64,000 nucleotides of DNA from positions 1 through 64,000 of the forward strand of contig JAFTRI010000006.1 in assembly GCA_017462345.1 (NCBI GenBank), in the 5' to 3' direction. This document shows, piece after piece, positions 34,547 to 42,370 of this stretch. The DNA comes from Muribaculaceae bacterium (GTDB lineage: Bacteria > Bacteroidota > Bacteroidia > Bacteroidales > Muribaculaceae). A program made the position numbers and the translations under genes. How positions within the stretch are numbered: the first letter of the stretch is position 1; the number at the start of each line of letters is the position of its first letter. The notes beneath the pieces are model-generated. The model was not told the origin of the DNA. It saw nothing but the letters and a program-made list of their open reading frames with translations, and made no database searches.

Positions 34547-34991
34547 TCAGCATATTCCCGACATCATGCCGTTGAGCCTGACGGCAAAATACCCGCTATC
34601 GGGCAGGACTATCTCGCTGTTGTGCATGAGTACCGACCTGTGGAGCAGGATTCCTCCAAGGCTATAGACCTCCACGACCGTTCCGGGTGCTACTCCGGTC
34701 ACCTCTTTTCCGTAGATAGCATAATACATGGTTACGACGCTATCCGGCAATGACAACGGCGATGACAAACCGTCCGCCTTTTTCCGTGAAGACATAATAG
34801 GGAGGATTTCCTTGCTCCGGGGCGTCCGACAGCATTCTGCTCTCCAATGCCTGGGCATCTGACGGCAGTACCGTCATGGCAATGGCACGGGCGAGCCCGC
34901 GATCCACCGGAGCCGCATTGCCGGATACCGACACGAATACCACCACTGCCAGCACCAATGCATATAACTTTCCACACATCTTCATCTGCAA
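34547..34991 (-). pseudogene. Relic of a secreted C10-peptidase-like T9SS cargo
   Basis: The 5' part (34991-34740) encodes a signal peptide (GKLYALVLAVVVFVSVSGNA) and then the start of a Spi/C10-type propeptide: ARAIAMTVLPSD, YYVFTEKGGRFVIAVV. Streptopain-like proteins continue at this point with VSGDD and a cysteine-protease domain, but here a TAG stop follows. In an overlapping frame (about 34760-34547) the reading continues as VVTMYYAIYGKEVTGVAPGT, VEVYSLGGILLHRSV and ILPDSGYFAVRL-like sequence. That is a T9SS C-terminal sorting domain. The enzymatic middle has been lost and the two ends joined out of frame. Confidence 0.65.
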
Positions 34992-35116
34992 CGCTTCCTT
35001 TCTACAAAGGGAAATCTTTATCTACACAACACAAACACTCTTCACTCCATCAGTATAGAGGATGTATTCAAAACGAGAAATTCTCATATATCCGTCCTTT
35101 AGTCCTTTCTGCCTAA

Positions 35117-35400
35117 AAATGAAAAGGCGTGCAACCACTCTTTACTTGTGACTCATTTAGGTTACCGCCAAGTTACCTTTTCTCCCACAAGCAAAGGACA
35201 GTTCACGCCTGTAGACGCGAACTTAAGCCTGCTTGTTCTTGGAGATTGAATGATTGGCGGTATTCAAATGAGTAAGAACAAGAGCCTGAAGCTCATCAGT
35301 ATGTGTTATTCTGTTTAGTAGAGTGGAGACGTATTTTCGGTTTGAGAATAAATTACTAATCACTTTGTGGATTCGGATTTCTCTCCGGTAATCTCCGATA
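35117..35400 (-). ncRNA. Candidate structured RNA of unknown family
   Basis: This 464-base gap contains nested complementary segments spaced up to 190 bases apart. Listed as plus-strand coordinates, P1 is 35135-35141 with 35320-35326 (plus 35144-35146 with 35317-35319). P2 is 35151-35158 with 35266-35273 (8 pairs). P3 is 35163-35171 with 35254-35262 (9 pairs). P4 is 35181-35185 with 35241-35245. P5 is 35187-35193 with 35230-35236. The apical hairpin is 35201-35208 with 35215-35222. A side hairpin is 35275-35281 with 35306-35312, capped by 35282-35285 with 35291-35294. Two positions pair as G-U only if the minus strand is the transcript (they would be A-C on plus), so minus is favoured. The 3' end runs into TTTTCATTTTT. 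It lies downstream of purN. I see no tmRNA, RNase P or SRP signature. A 5'-side hairpin (35373-35379 with 35390-35398) may also belong. Confidence 0.55.
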
Positions 35401-35455
35401 CAATACTATATTTTCATTTACGCCTCCTTTCTATGAAGTTAGTTTATAATCACTA

Positions 35456-36019
35456 TTATTTAAGTAAATTTTCTATTACCGTCGGGTAATGCGCGTGTTC
35501 AAGAGCGTGGACACGGTTGGCGAGTGTCTCGGGGGTATCGACGGGCTCGACGGGACATTTTGCCTGAAATATGATCTCTCCGCCGTCAATTTCCTTTGTG
35601 ACATAATGTACCGTTATGCCACTTTCCTTTTCACCCGATGCGATTACCGCCTCATGCACATGATGCCCCCACATTCCGGCACCGCCGAATTTAGGCAACA
35701 GCGACGGATGGATATTGACAATCCTGCCGGAAAAAGCCTCGATTATGGGCGCTTCGACCCGGCACAGGAATCCGGCGAGCACGACAAAATCGACCGCCTC
35801 CCGCATAAGGATGTCCACAACCGCACTTCCGTCATTCCACAATTCACGCGGGACGGTCTCGGTCCTTACTCCGAGTGCAGCCATTCGGGAATGGACACCG
35901 GCCTTTTCCCTATTGGAGAGCACTATCGCCACTCTGGCGGCACCGCTACCGGCAAAATAACGGACAATCGCCTCGGCGTTTGAGCCCTCCCCCGATGCAA
36001 GAACGGCAATGTTTTTCAT
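35456..36019 (-). CDS. purN: Phosphoribosylglycinamide formyltransferase
   Basis: A 187-residue enzyme of purine synthesis that formylates GAR using 10-formyl-tetrahydrofolate. KNIAVLASGEGSNAEAI starts the phosphate-binding N-terminus. Catalytic residues lie in VNIHPSLLPKFGGAGMWGHHVHEAV and in GITVHYVTKEIDGGEII (the conserved Asp). Length is normal. It lies 21 bases downstream of purB on the same strand, so the two purine genes are probably one operon. Its stop codon borders the structured-RNA region. Confidence 0.93.
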   Translation of the reverse strand: MKNIAVLASGEGSNAEAIVRYFAGSGAARVAIVLSNREKAGVHSRMAALGVRTETVPRELWNDGSAVVDILMREAVDFVVLAGFLCRVEAPIIEAFSGRIVNIHPSLLPKFGGAGMWGHHVHEAVIASGEKESGITVHYVTKEIDGGEIIFQAKCPVEPVDTPETLANRVHALEHAHYPTVIENLLK

Positions 36020-36040
36020 TGTCTTACTGCACCCTCTCGA

Positions 36041-37384
36041 TTAATAGCCGGTATAGGAATGAGGAGAAAGGCGTTTGAGCTCGGCTTTCACTTCGTCCGA
36101 CACATTAAGCGTGTCAATAAACGCCGCGATACTCTCAGCCGTAACCGTTGAATTTACACGCGTCAGCTCCTTGAGGGTTTCGTAGGGCTTCGGATACCCC
36201 TCGCGGCGCAATATCGTCTGGATTCCCTCAGCGACCACATTCCACATCGAGTCAAGATCGGCACTTATTGCCGCTTCATTAAGAAGCAGCTTGTTGAGCC
36301 CTTTCAGCGTGCTGTGTAAAGCAATGAGCGTATGTGCCATCGGGACACCCACATTACGCAACACCGTAGAGTCGGTAAGATCCCGTTGCAATCGGGATAT
36401 AGGCAGTTTGGTCGACAGATGTCCGAGTATGGCATTGGCAATCCCGAGATTCCCCTCCGAGTTTTCAAAGTCGATGGGGTTGACCTTATGCGGCATTGCC
36501 GATGAACCGACCTCCCCGGCCTTTATTTTTTGCTTGAAATACTCCATTGAGATATATTGCCACATATCCCTGTCAAGGTCAAGGATAACAGTGTTGATAC
36601 GACGCATTGCGTCAAAAAGTGCGGCGAGATTGTCGTAATTCGAGATCTGGGTAGTGTACTCCTCCCGTTCGATTCCGAGTTTCTCACTGAGGAATTTCGC
36701 CCCGAAATTACGCCAGTCGATATTGGGATAAGCCGTCAAATGGGCATTGAAATTACCTGTCGCACCTCCGAACTTTCCGCTTATTGTCACGGCATCGAGT
36801 TGTGCAAGCTGCTGGCGCAGGCGGTAGGAGAACACACGTATCTCCTTGCCGAGCCTTGTAGGCGATGCCGGCTGACCGTGAGTTTTGGCAAGCATCGGCA
36901 ACTCTTTCCATTCATCGGCACGGGCTTCAAGATGCTCTATCAGCTCCACAAGCAACGGGCGGTATTCATTATTGATCGCCTCCTTCACCGACAGAGGCAC
37001 TGAAGTATTATTTATATCCTGAGATGTCAACCCGAAGTGGATGAACTCTTTGTGCGCTTCCAATCCGAGACGGTCAAACTGTTCCTTGATAAAATACTCC
37101 ACAGCCTTCACATCATGATTGGTCACACTCTCGATCTCTTTAATACGGGCAGCATCCTCCACAGTAAAATTACGGTATATGTCACGCAGGCTGTCGAACA
37201 CGCTTGCCTGGACCGTCCCCAACTGTGGCAACGGAAGTTCACACAATGCGATGAAATACTCTATCTCGACACGCACACGGTAGCGTATCAAGGCATATTC
37301 CGAAAAATACTTGTCAAGATTCTCGCACTTGCTGCGATAACGGCCGTCTATTGGCGAAATTGCGGTAAGGGATGTCAGTTCCAT
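36041..37384 (-). CDS. purB: Adenylosuccinate lyase
   Basis: A 447-residue member of the fumarase/aspartase superfamily that cleaves SAICAR and adenylosuccinate in purine synthesis. The superfamily signature is GSSAMPHKVNPIDFENSEGNL. Other conserved blocks are TSQDINNTSVPL, LAKTHGQPASPTRLGKE and VTNHDVKAVEYFIK. The start MELTSLTAISPIDGRYRSK is standard for the family. A TAATTTTG element lies about 95 bases upstream. Confidence 0.95.
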   Translation of the reverse strand: MELTSLTAISPIDGRYRSKCENLDKYFSEYALIRYRVRVEIEYFIALCELPLPQLGTVQASVFDSLRDIYRNFTVEDAARIKEIESVTNHDVKAVEYFIKEQFDRLGLEAHKEFIHFGLTSQDINNTSVPLSVKEAINNEYRPLLVELIEHLEARADEWKELPMLAKTHGQPASPTRLGKEIRVFSYRLRQQLAQLDAVTISGKFGGATGNFNAHLTAYPNIDWRNFGAKFLSEKLGIEREEYTTQISNYDNLAALFDAMRRINTVILDLDRDMWQYISMEYFKQKIKAGEVGSSAMPHKVNPIDFENSEGNLGIANAILGHLSTKLPISRLQRDLTDSTVLRNVGVPMAHTLIALHSTLKGLNKLLLNEAAISADLDSMWNVVAEGIQTILRREGYPKPYETLKELTRVNSTVTAESIAAFIDTLNVSDEVKAELKRLSPHSYTGY

Positions 37385-37477
37385 ATCGTTTTGTTATATA
37401 ATTTCTTTAATAGGTCATAATTAGCTTCACTACTGTAAATTAACGACTTAGCACAGCCAGCCGATAATTCTACAACA

Positions 37478-37485
37478 CAAAATTA
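37478..37485 (-). promoter_or_regulatory. Candidate -7 element for purB-purN
   Basis: The minus strand reads TAATTTTG, 93 bases before the purB ATG. It is divergent from the tRNA promoter; no clear -33 element. Confidence 0.4.
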
Positions 37486-37527
37486 CGAATCTTTGCTGAT
37501 TTTTATATGCGATTTTGTCATTTTTTG

Positions 37528-37558
37528 TTTGGTAGTTCAAAAAAACTTCGTACCTTTG
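37528..37558 (+). promoter_or_regulatory. Promoter of the tRNA-Val pair
   Basis: TTTG at 37528-37531, then 19 bases, then TACCTTTG at 37551-37558. This is the cleanest match to the Bacteroidota -33/-7 consensus in the window, 21 bases ahead of the first tRNA. Confidence 0.7.
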
Positions 37559-37579
37559 CATCGCTTTCGCAGAGAAATC

Positions 37580-37654
37580 GGGCGTTTAGCTCAGCTGGTT
37601 CAGAGCATCTGCCTTACAAGCAGAGGGTCGGCGGTTCGAATCCGTCAACGCCCA
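37580..37654 (+). tRNA. tRNA-Val (anticodon TAC), copy 1
   Basis: A 75-base cloverleaf: acceptor GGGCGTT with AACGCCC and discriminator A; D-arm TAGCTCAGCTGGTTCAGAGC; anticodon stem TCTGC/GCAGA with loop CTTACAA, so the anticodon is TAC (valine); T-arm GGCGGTTCGAATCCGTC. No CCA is encoded. Confidence 0.95.
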
Positions 37655-37721
37655 CAATAAATTTCTCCAAGTGTTGCCACAGCGGTGCAACGGGTTCTGC
37701 GGAAGCAAGACACCTTATTCA

Positions 37722-37796
37722 GGGCGTTTAGCTCAGCTGGTTCAGAGCATCTGCCTTACAAGCAGAGGGTCGGCGGTTCGAATCCGTCAACGCCCA
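37722..37796 (+). tRNA. tRNA-Val (anticodon TAC), copy 2
   Basis: Identical over all 75 bases to the copy at 37580-37654, including the loop CTTACAA. The 67-base spacer between copies has no separate promoter, so the two are presumably processed from one transcript ending at the terminator at 37806-37835. Confidence 0.95.
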
Positions 37797-37805
37797 CTTT
37801 CCGAA

Positions 37806-37835
37806 AACAAGCGGTCATTGATCGCTTGTTTTTTA
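37806..37835 (+). terminator. Terminator after the tRNA-Val pair
   Basis: AACAAGCG at 37806-37813 pairs with CGCTTGTT at 37823-37830 and runs into TTTTTTATT. Confidence 0.75.
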
Positions 37836-37924
37836 TTCCCGCTGTCCACATCCATGCCCAGCTCCGGACTTATGGACGTTTATCGGACTATATTGGCCCG
37901 GAAATACACACCATGCCACCAAAC

Positions 37925-37962
37925 AAAAAAAACAGTCCCGAATATGTTACAACCCAGGACTG
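37925..37962 (-). terminator. Terminator after fabF
   Basis: On the minus strand CAGTCC (37962-37957) pairs with GGACTG (37938-37933). Eight T residues follow (plus-strand A run 37925-37932). It lies 28 bases past the fabF stop. Confidence 0.65.
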
Positions 37963-37989
37963 CCTCATATAAGTAGTGAAACTTACTGC

Positions 37990-39255
37990 TTATTCAGTAT
38001 ATTTCTTGACTATAACAGTTGCATTGTGACCGCCAAACCCGAACGAGTTGGACAATGCAGCATTAACCGTACGTTCCTGAGCCTTGTTGAAAGTAAAGTT
38101 CAGATTGTAGTCGATATTCTCGTCATCGTCCCCCTCCTCATGATTAATGGTGGGAGGAACAATACCGTCCTGAACAGTCTTCACACAGAACATAGCCTCC
38201 ATCGCACCGGTAGCACCGAGAAGGTGACCGGTCATCGATTTGGTCGAACTGATATTCAACTTGTAGGCATGTTCGCCGAACACGTCCACAATAGCCTTGA
38301 CTTCAGAAACGTCACCCACAGGCGTGGATGTACCGTGAACATTGATATAGTCAATATCCTCAGGCTTCATTCCGGCATCCTCAAGAGCATTCTTCATCGC
38401 GAGAATTGCCCCGAGACCTTCGGGATGAGTAGCCGTCAGGTGATATGCGTCGGCAGAAAGCCCGCCGCCTGCGATTTCTGCATAGATCTTCGCCCCACGC
38501 GCTTTGGCGTGTTCTAGTTCCTCAAGGATGAGGACAACCGAACCTTCACCAATCACGAATCCGTCACGCGACGCACTGAAAGGACGTGACGCCGTTTCAG
38601 GGCTGTCATTGCGCGTCGACAGCGCGTGCATGGAGTTGAAACCTCCCACCCCGGCAGGGTAAACTGCAGCCTCCGCTCCACCGGTCACAATGGCATCGGC
38701 TTTACCGAGACGGATCAGGTTGAATGCATCGATAATCGCATTATTTGATGACGCACAAGCCGACACTACCCCAAAGTTGGGACCATGATAGCCATATTGC
38801 ATTGAGATGTGACCCGATGCAATATCTGCAATCATCTTAGGAATAAAGAAAGGATTATATTTAGGACCCTGCTCCTGATGAAGGGCATAGTATCCTGCCT
38901 CTTCCTCAAACGTGTGCAGCCCGCCGATTCCGGCAGCGACAATCACGCCCACACGATCCTTATTGAGCGTCTCCACCGATTCAAGCCCGGAATCTTTCAC
39001 GGCCTGCTCAGCAGCAACAAGGGCATACTGGGCATACAAGTCGAGGGTACGGACCTTCTTACGGTCGAAATGATCGGCGGCATTGAAATCCTTTACCTCG
39101 CAAGCGAACCGGGTCTTGAACAATGAAGCGTCAAAGTGAGTAATAGGTCCTGCACCACTCACTCCGGCTACGGCATTCTTCCACGTCGTTTCGACGTCAT
39201 TACCTATAGGAGTGATGGCTCCGAGACCCGTTACTACTACTCTTTTTAATTCCAT
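37990..39255 (-). CDS. fabF: Beta-ketoacyl-ACP synthase II
   Basis: A 421-residue condensing enzyme that extends fatty acids by two carbons from malonyl-ACP. The Cys-His-His triad is visible: Cys in VVSACASSNNAI, His in INVHGTSTPVGD and His in KSMTGHLLGATGAMEAM. The glycine-rich end FGFGGHNATVIVKK is typical. It starts 21 bases after the acpP stop, a common acpP-fabF operon. Confidence 0.95.
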   Translation of the reverse strand: MELKRVVVTGLGAITPIGNDVETTWKNAVAGVSGAGPITHFDASLFKTRFACEVKDFNAADHFDRKKVRTLDLYAQYALVAAEQAVKDSGLESVETLNKDRVGVIVAAGIGGLHTFEEEAGYYALHQEQGPKYNPFFIPKMIADIASGHISMQYGYHGPNFGVVSACASSNNAIIDAFNLIRLGKADAIVTGGAEAAVYPAGVGGFNSMHALSTRNDSPETASRPFSASRDGFVIGEGSVVLILEELEHAKARGAKIYAEIAGGGLSADAYHLTATHPEGLGAILAMKNALEDAGMKPEDIDYINVHGTSTPVGDVSEVKAIVDVFGEHAYKLNISSTKSMTGHLLGATGAMEAMFCVKTVQDGIVPPTINHEEGDDDENIDYNLNFTFNKAQERTVNAALSNSFGFGGHNATVIVKKYTE

Positions 39256-39276
39256 ATAAAAAGGGGAAAGTTTTTC

Positions 39277-39510
39277 TTATTTGTTAGCTTCGATGTAAGA
39301 GATGGCGTCGCCTACAGTTGCGATACCCTCAGCCTTGTCATCGGGAATAGTGATACCGAATTCCTTTTCGAATTCCATGATGAGTTCAACAGTGTCAAGG
39401 CTGTCTGCGCCAAGATCCTTAGTGAATTCAGCAGTTTCTGTTACTTCGTTTTCATCTACGCCAAGTTTGTCTACAATTATAGCTTTAACTCTTGATGCAA
39501 TTTCTGACAT
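39277..39510 (-). CDS. acpP: Acyl carrier protein
   Basis: A 77-residue acidic carrier protein. The Ser in [15 protein letters not shown] is the site of the 4'-phosphopantetheine arm. Size and charge are normal. It is the first gene of the acpP-fabF unit; a TAACTTTG element lies about 80 bases upstream. Confidence 0.96.
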   Translation of the reverse strand: MSEIASRVKAIIVDKLGVDENEVTETAEFTKDLGADSLDTVELIMEFEKEFGITIPDDKAEGIATVGDAISYIEANK

Positions 39511-39591
39511 AATTGTTAAGTTTTAGATTAATAATTAATTTCGCGATGCAAAGTAAGTAATTTTCGTTCAATTACTAAACTTTTCAAGGCA

Positions 39592-39599
39592 CAAAGTTA
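39592..39599 (-). promoter_or_regulatory. Candidate -7 element for acpP-fabF
   Basis: The minus strand reads TAACTTTG, matching TAnnTTTG, 82 bases before the acpP ATG. A second near-match (TTACTTTG) lies closer to the gene. The remaining sequence to 39782 holds no gene. Confidence 0.4.
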
Positions 39600-39782
39600 C
39601 TAAAAATGTGCAAACCGAATACCGCCACAGCGTCATTTCGCCCTATACACTAACGCATTCTCGTCTGATTCACACCGGCATATACATATTACAATCATGT
39701 TACACACAAACCACGCAATCGACATGTACACCACTACGGCGCACACATCGATTACTTAAATATTCGCATCCGGTCGCCGAGA

Positions 39783-40301
39783 TTATTCACCGGCAAGCGG
39801 AGACGGCTCAGCATACACTCGTGCAGCAAGTTCCTTGTCAAGTGTATATATACCGAACCCGTTATCCCCTATCAGGGTAAACTTGTCTATGAGCTCCTGC
39901 GCGCTTTCTTCCTCCTCAACCTGCTCGTTAACGAACCATGTCAACATTTCGCGCGTAGCGTAATCATGTTCGCTCTCGGCAAGGGCATAGAGTTCATTTA
40001 TAAGAGCTGTAACTTTCTTTTCATGAGTAAGAGTTGCCTTAAATGCATCCAAAGGGGTTGCCCATTCGGTATCTACCGCCTCGATAGGCTTCAGCAGTAC
40101 ACGTGCGCCGCGTGAATACAGATAGTTCATGAATATCTGGGCATGAGCCTGTTCTTCCTTGAACTGTACATTAAACCAGTTTGCAATACCTTTTTTACCG
40201 TCAGCCTCAAAGTTTGCAGCCATTGACAGGTAAAGGTAGGCCGACCAGAACTCGGCATTGATTTGCGCATTGATAGCGGCTTCGATTGTCTTGCTTAGCA
40301 T
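39783..40301 (-). CDS. Ferritin (iron storage)
   Basis: A 172-residue four-helix protein that stores iron as a mineral core. Ferroxidase-site residues occur in NAEFWSAYLYLSMAANFEADGKKGIANWF and FKEEQAHAQIFMNYL, with a later EQVEEEESAQELI. This matches bacterial non-haem ferritin (FtnA type), and there is no haem-binding Met of bacterioferritin in the expected place. Length is normal. A TATTTTTG promoter element lies about 30 bases upstream. Confidence 0.93.
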   Translation of the reverse strand: MLSKTIEAAINAQINAEFWSAYLYLSMAANFEADGKKGIANWFNVQFKEEQAHAQIFMNYLYSRGARVLLKPIEAVDTEWATPLDAFKATLTHEKKVTALINELYALAESEHDYATREMLTWFVNEQVEEEESAQELIDKFTLIGDNGFGIYTLDKELAARVYAEPSPLAGE

Positions 40302-40329
40302 GATGTTGAAATTTTTATTTATGTAACCA

Positions 40330-40337
40330 CAAAAATA
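40330..40337 (-). promoter_or_regulatory. Candidate -7 element for ferritin
   Basis: The minus strand reads TATTTTTG, 29 bases before the ferritin ATG. ATTG 22 bases further upstream (40363-40360) could be the -33 box at slightly long spacing. Confidence 0.45.
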
Positions 40338-40379
40338 GTAATAAATTTCAAACGCCGGACAATAAAACCATCCAATATT

Positions 40380-40853
40380 TTACACTGCCGCAGCAATGGC
40401 CTCATACACAAAATATATACAAAGCACCATTTTCATGAATGTGCCCAGCACAAAGCCTATCAGCGAGCCGATACCCGACTTTAACGCTGTCTGCGCGCCC
40501 CTCTGCCCTATCAGTTCTCCGATAAATGCACCGAGAAAGGGACCGAGTATTATTCCCCACGGCAGCACGAACAAGCCGGCAAAAGTTCCGATAACACATC
40601 CCCATGTCCCCCACTTGCTGCCACCGAAATACCTCGTACCCAACGACGGTATAACATAATCAAGCACTATCGTCACGATCACCAGCGCGCCCCAGACGAG
40701 CAACGACACCGCAGAAAACTCCACAGCATCGGTAAAGTGCAGGCACAACAATCCGCAATAGGAGATAGGCGGGCCGGGAATCATCGGGACTATACACCCC
40801 GCAATCCCTGTCACAAGGCACAGTACAGCCAGCACGACAAGCACGTATTCCAT
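40380..40853 (-). CDS. DUF456 family membrane protein
   Basis: A 157-residue hydrophobic protein with about four membrane segments. It has the DUF456 pattern: start LVVLAVLCLVTGIAGCIVPMIPGPPISYCGLL, then YVIPSLGTRYFGGSKWGTWGCVIGTFAGL and GPFLGAFIGELIGQ. Glycine-zipper repeats near the end (GIGSLIGFVLGTFMKM) suggest tight helix packing. Function is unknown. It lies between the ferritin and the glycogen genes without clear linkage to either. Confidence 0.82.
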   Translation of the reverse strand: MEYVLVVLAVLCLVTGIAGCIVPMIPGPPISYCGLLCLHFTDAVEFSAVSLLVWGALVIVTIVLDYVIPSLGTRYFGGSKWGTWGCVIGTFAGLFVLPWGIILGPFLGAFIGELIGQRGAQTALKSGIGSLIGFVLGTFMKMVLCIYFVYEAIAAAV

Positions 40854-40945
40854 GTTTCCTTTATCCGTTTTCGATTAAAAACGCCGGGACACTCGCTACC
40901 GGATGCTCACCGTGAATGTCCCGACGCAATTGTTATATATCCGAA

Positions 40946-42346
40946 CTACTTCTTGGCGCAACGGCTGCGTGTCCTTTTGGGCTTCGCCGGAGCTTCGCCC
41001 GCCGGCTCTTCCGCTTTCGCCTCACGCAGCTTATGTTCCTCATTGAAATGCTCGATATTCTGACGCATCGACGCGACCTCCTTATTCAATGTCTCTATCT
41101 CGCGCGCCTGATTACGTATTGTCGTAAGCAACGCATTCAGTTCTTCATTTTCAATAGACAACGGATACTGTTCCTCCACACGCACGATAAAGTCAGCCAA
41201 CACGTTCATATAGTTGGTGAATGCCTGGAACGGCGTTTCGTACGGGCTGAAATGCGAGTGTACGGCACCGTCGGCAAGATGTTTCGTACACATATAGAAG
41301 AAATGGTCACTTGCCTGCAGATAATACCAGTCCTGTTTCAGCCTGCGGTCGTCGCATAGACGCACACGCTCGGCAATAGAGTATAACTTGCTGAATGCTT
41401 CATTCTGCAGCTTATTACCAAGCCAGGCCGAGGTATCTCGTGCCTCATCAGCCCAAGAAATCGGAAACGGCACGCTCAGACCGCTTACCGGTTTAAGTTT
41501 GGCAACAGCCTCCGAAGGGGTCCAGAAATCGATACCGCGCTCCGCCGCAAACCGTGGAAGTGCTTCAAGGAACTGGAAAATACCCGTTTCACGCGACTGC
41601 ATTTCACCGAATGTCTCAAGATTCAGGAACAGGTTGACAATCTGCTCCTCATCAGGAGTATTCGCAATCCAGTCGATGTATTTGTCGGCTGTAAGAGGAT
41701 AAGAATCCCATTCGGTATTACTGAAACGGAATGCTATATCGTCAGACAGCTTTGAATTTTTCAGGAGCAGTTTCAATTTAGGTGCAGACTCCGAGGTGTA
41801 GACATAGTTGGGAGACTTCCACCCGAGAATATGTTTCGCGCCTTCGGTAATAGCCCCTTTGTAGCCCATCGCAAGAATCTGCGGGGCGATCTCATCACTA
41901 TAGATCAGCTCGGTGTTGCGGAACACTTTAGGCGTAACCCCGAACAATTCATGCAGTTTGTCACTATGGGCCTTAACCTGCATGGCAAATTCTTCCGGGT
42001 CAGTCAGTGATGACAACGAATGGGCATAAGTCTCGGCGAGGAATTCGACCTTTCCCGTATTGGCAAGTTTTTTCAGCAGATCGACAAACTCAGGGACATA
42101 CTGCTCGCATTGTTCAAGGGCAGTACCGGTAATTGATATCGCACACCGGAATTTACCTTTGCTCTCCTCGATCATGCGCAACAAGCTTTCCGCTGCCGGA
42201 ATATAGCTGCGTTGCGCAATGCGTGTGATTATGTCATCATTGGCGAAATCATCATAATAGTAATGATCATTACCTATATCAAAGAAACGGTATCTTTTTA
42301 ACCTGAACGGTTGATGAATCTGAAAATAAAAACATACAGCTTTCAT
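40946..42346 (-). CDS. GH57-family glycoside hydrolase (alpha-glucan)
   Basis: A 466-residue intracellular GH57 enzyme: KAVCFYFQIHQPFRLKRYRFFDIG at the N-terminus (the His-Gln-Pro motif), KVEFLAETYAHSLSSL, VFRNTELIYSDEIA with the likely catalytic Glu, and LNLETFGEMQSRETGIFQFLEALP. GH57 members act on alpha-1,4 glucans as amylases or 4-alpha-glucanotransferases. There is no signal peptide. The last 35 residues are a charged coiled-coil and Lys/Arg-rich tail (KPKRTRSRCAKK). It is the third gene of a three-gene glycogen cluster with a glycosyltransferase and a debranching enzyme, with gaps of 24 and 16 bases. Confidence 0.88.
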   Translation of the reverse strand: MKAVCFYFQIHQPFRLKRYRFFDIGNDHYYYDDFANDDIITRIAQRSYIPAAESLLRMIEESKGKFRCAISITGTALEQCEQYVPEFVDLLKKLANTGKVEFLAETYAHSLSSLTDPEEFAMQVKAHSDKLHELFGVTPKVFRNTELIYSDEIAPQILAMGYKGAITEGAKHILGWKSPNYVYTSESAPKLKLLLKNSKLSDDIAFRFSNTEWDSYPLTADKYIDWIANTPDEEQIVNLFLNLETFGEMQSRETGIFQFLEALPRFAAERGIDFWTPSEAVAKLKPVSGLSVPFPISWADEARDTSAWLGNKLQNEAFSKLYSIAERVRLCDDRRLKQDWYYLQASDHFFYMCTKHLADGAVHSHFSPYETPFQAFTNYMNVLADFIVRVEEQYPLSIENEELNALLTTIRNQAREIETLNKEVASMRQNIEHFNEEHKLREAKAEEPAGEAPAKPKRTRSRCAKK

Positions 42347-42370
42347 GGAATGTGAATTTTATGCGTTTGT

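Noticed and set aside
35117-35400. tmRNA, RNase P RNA or SRP RNA as identity of the structured RNA
   Set aside because: None of the expected core sequences is found: no tRNA-like end or tag ORF with an ALAA ending, no GAGGAAAGTCC block, no SRP tetraloop region.
35216-35400. A minus-strand open frame of about 60 codons (ending LNTANHSISKNKQA) in the same gap
   Set aside because: It has no start codon (the only ATG with a good ribosome site at 35418 hits TAG after two codons) and no family likeness; the nested helices explain the region better. It remains a weak alternative.
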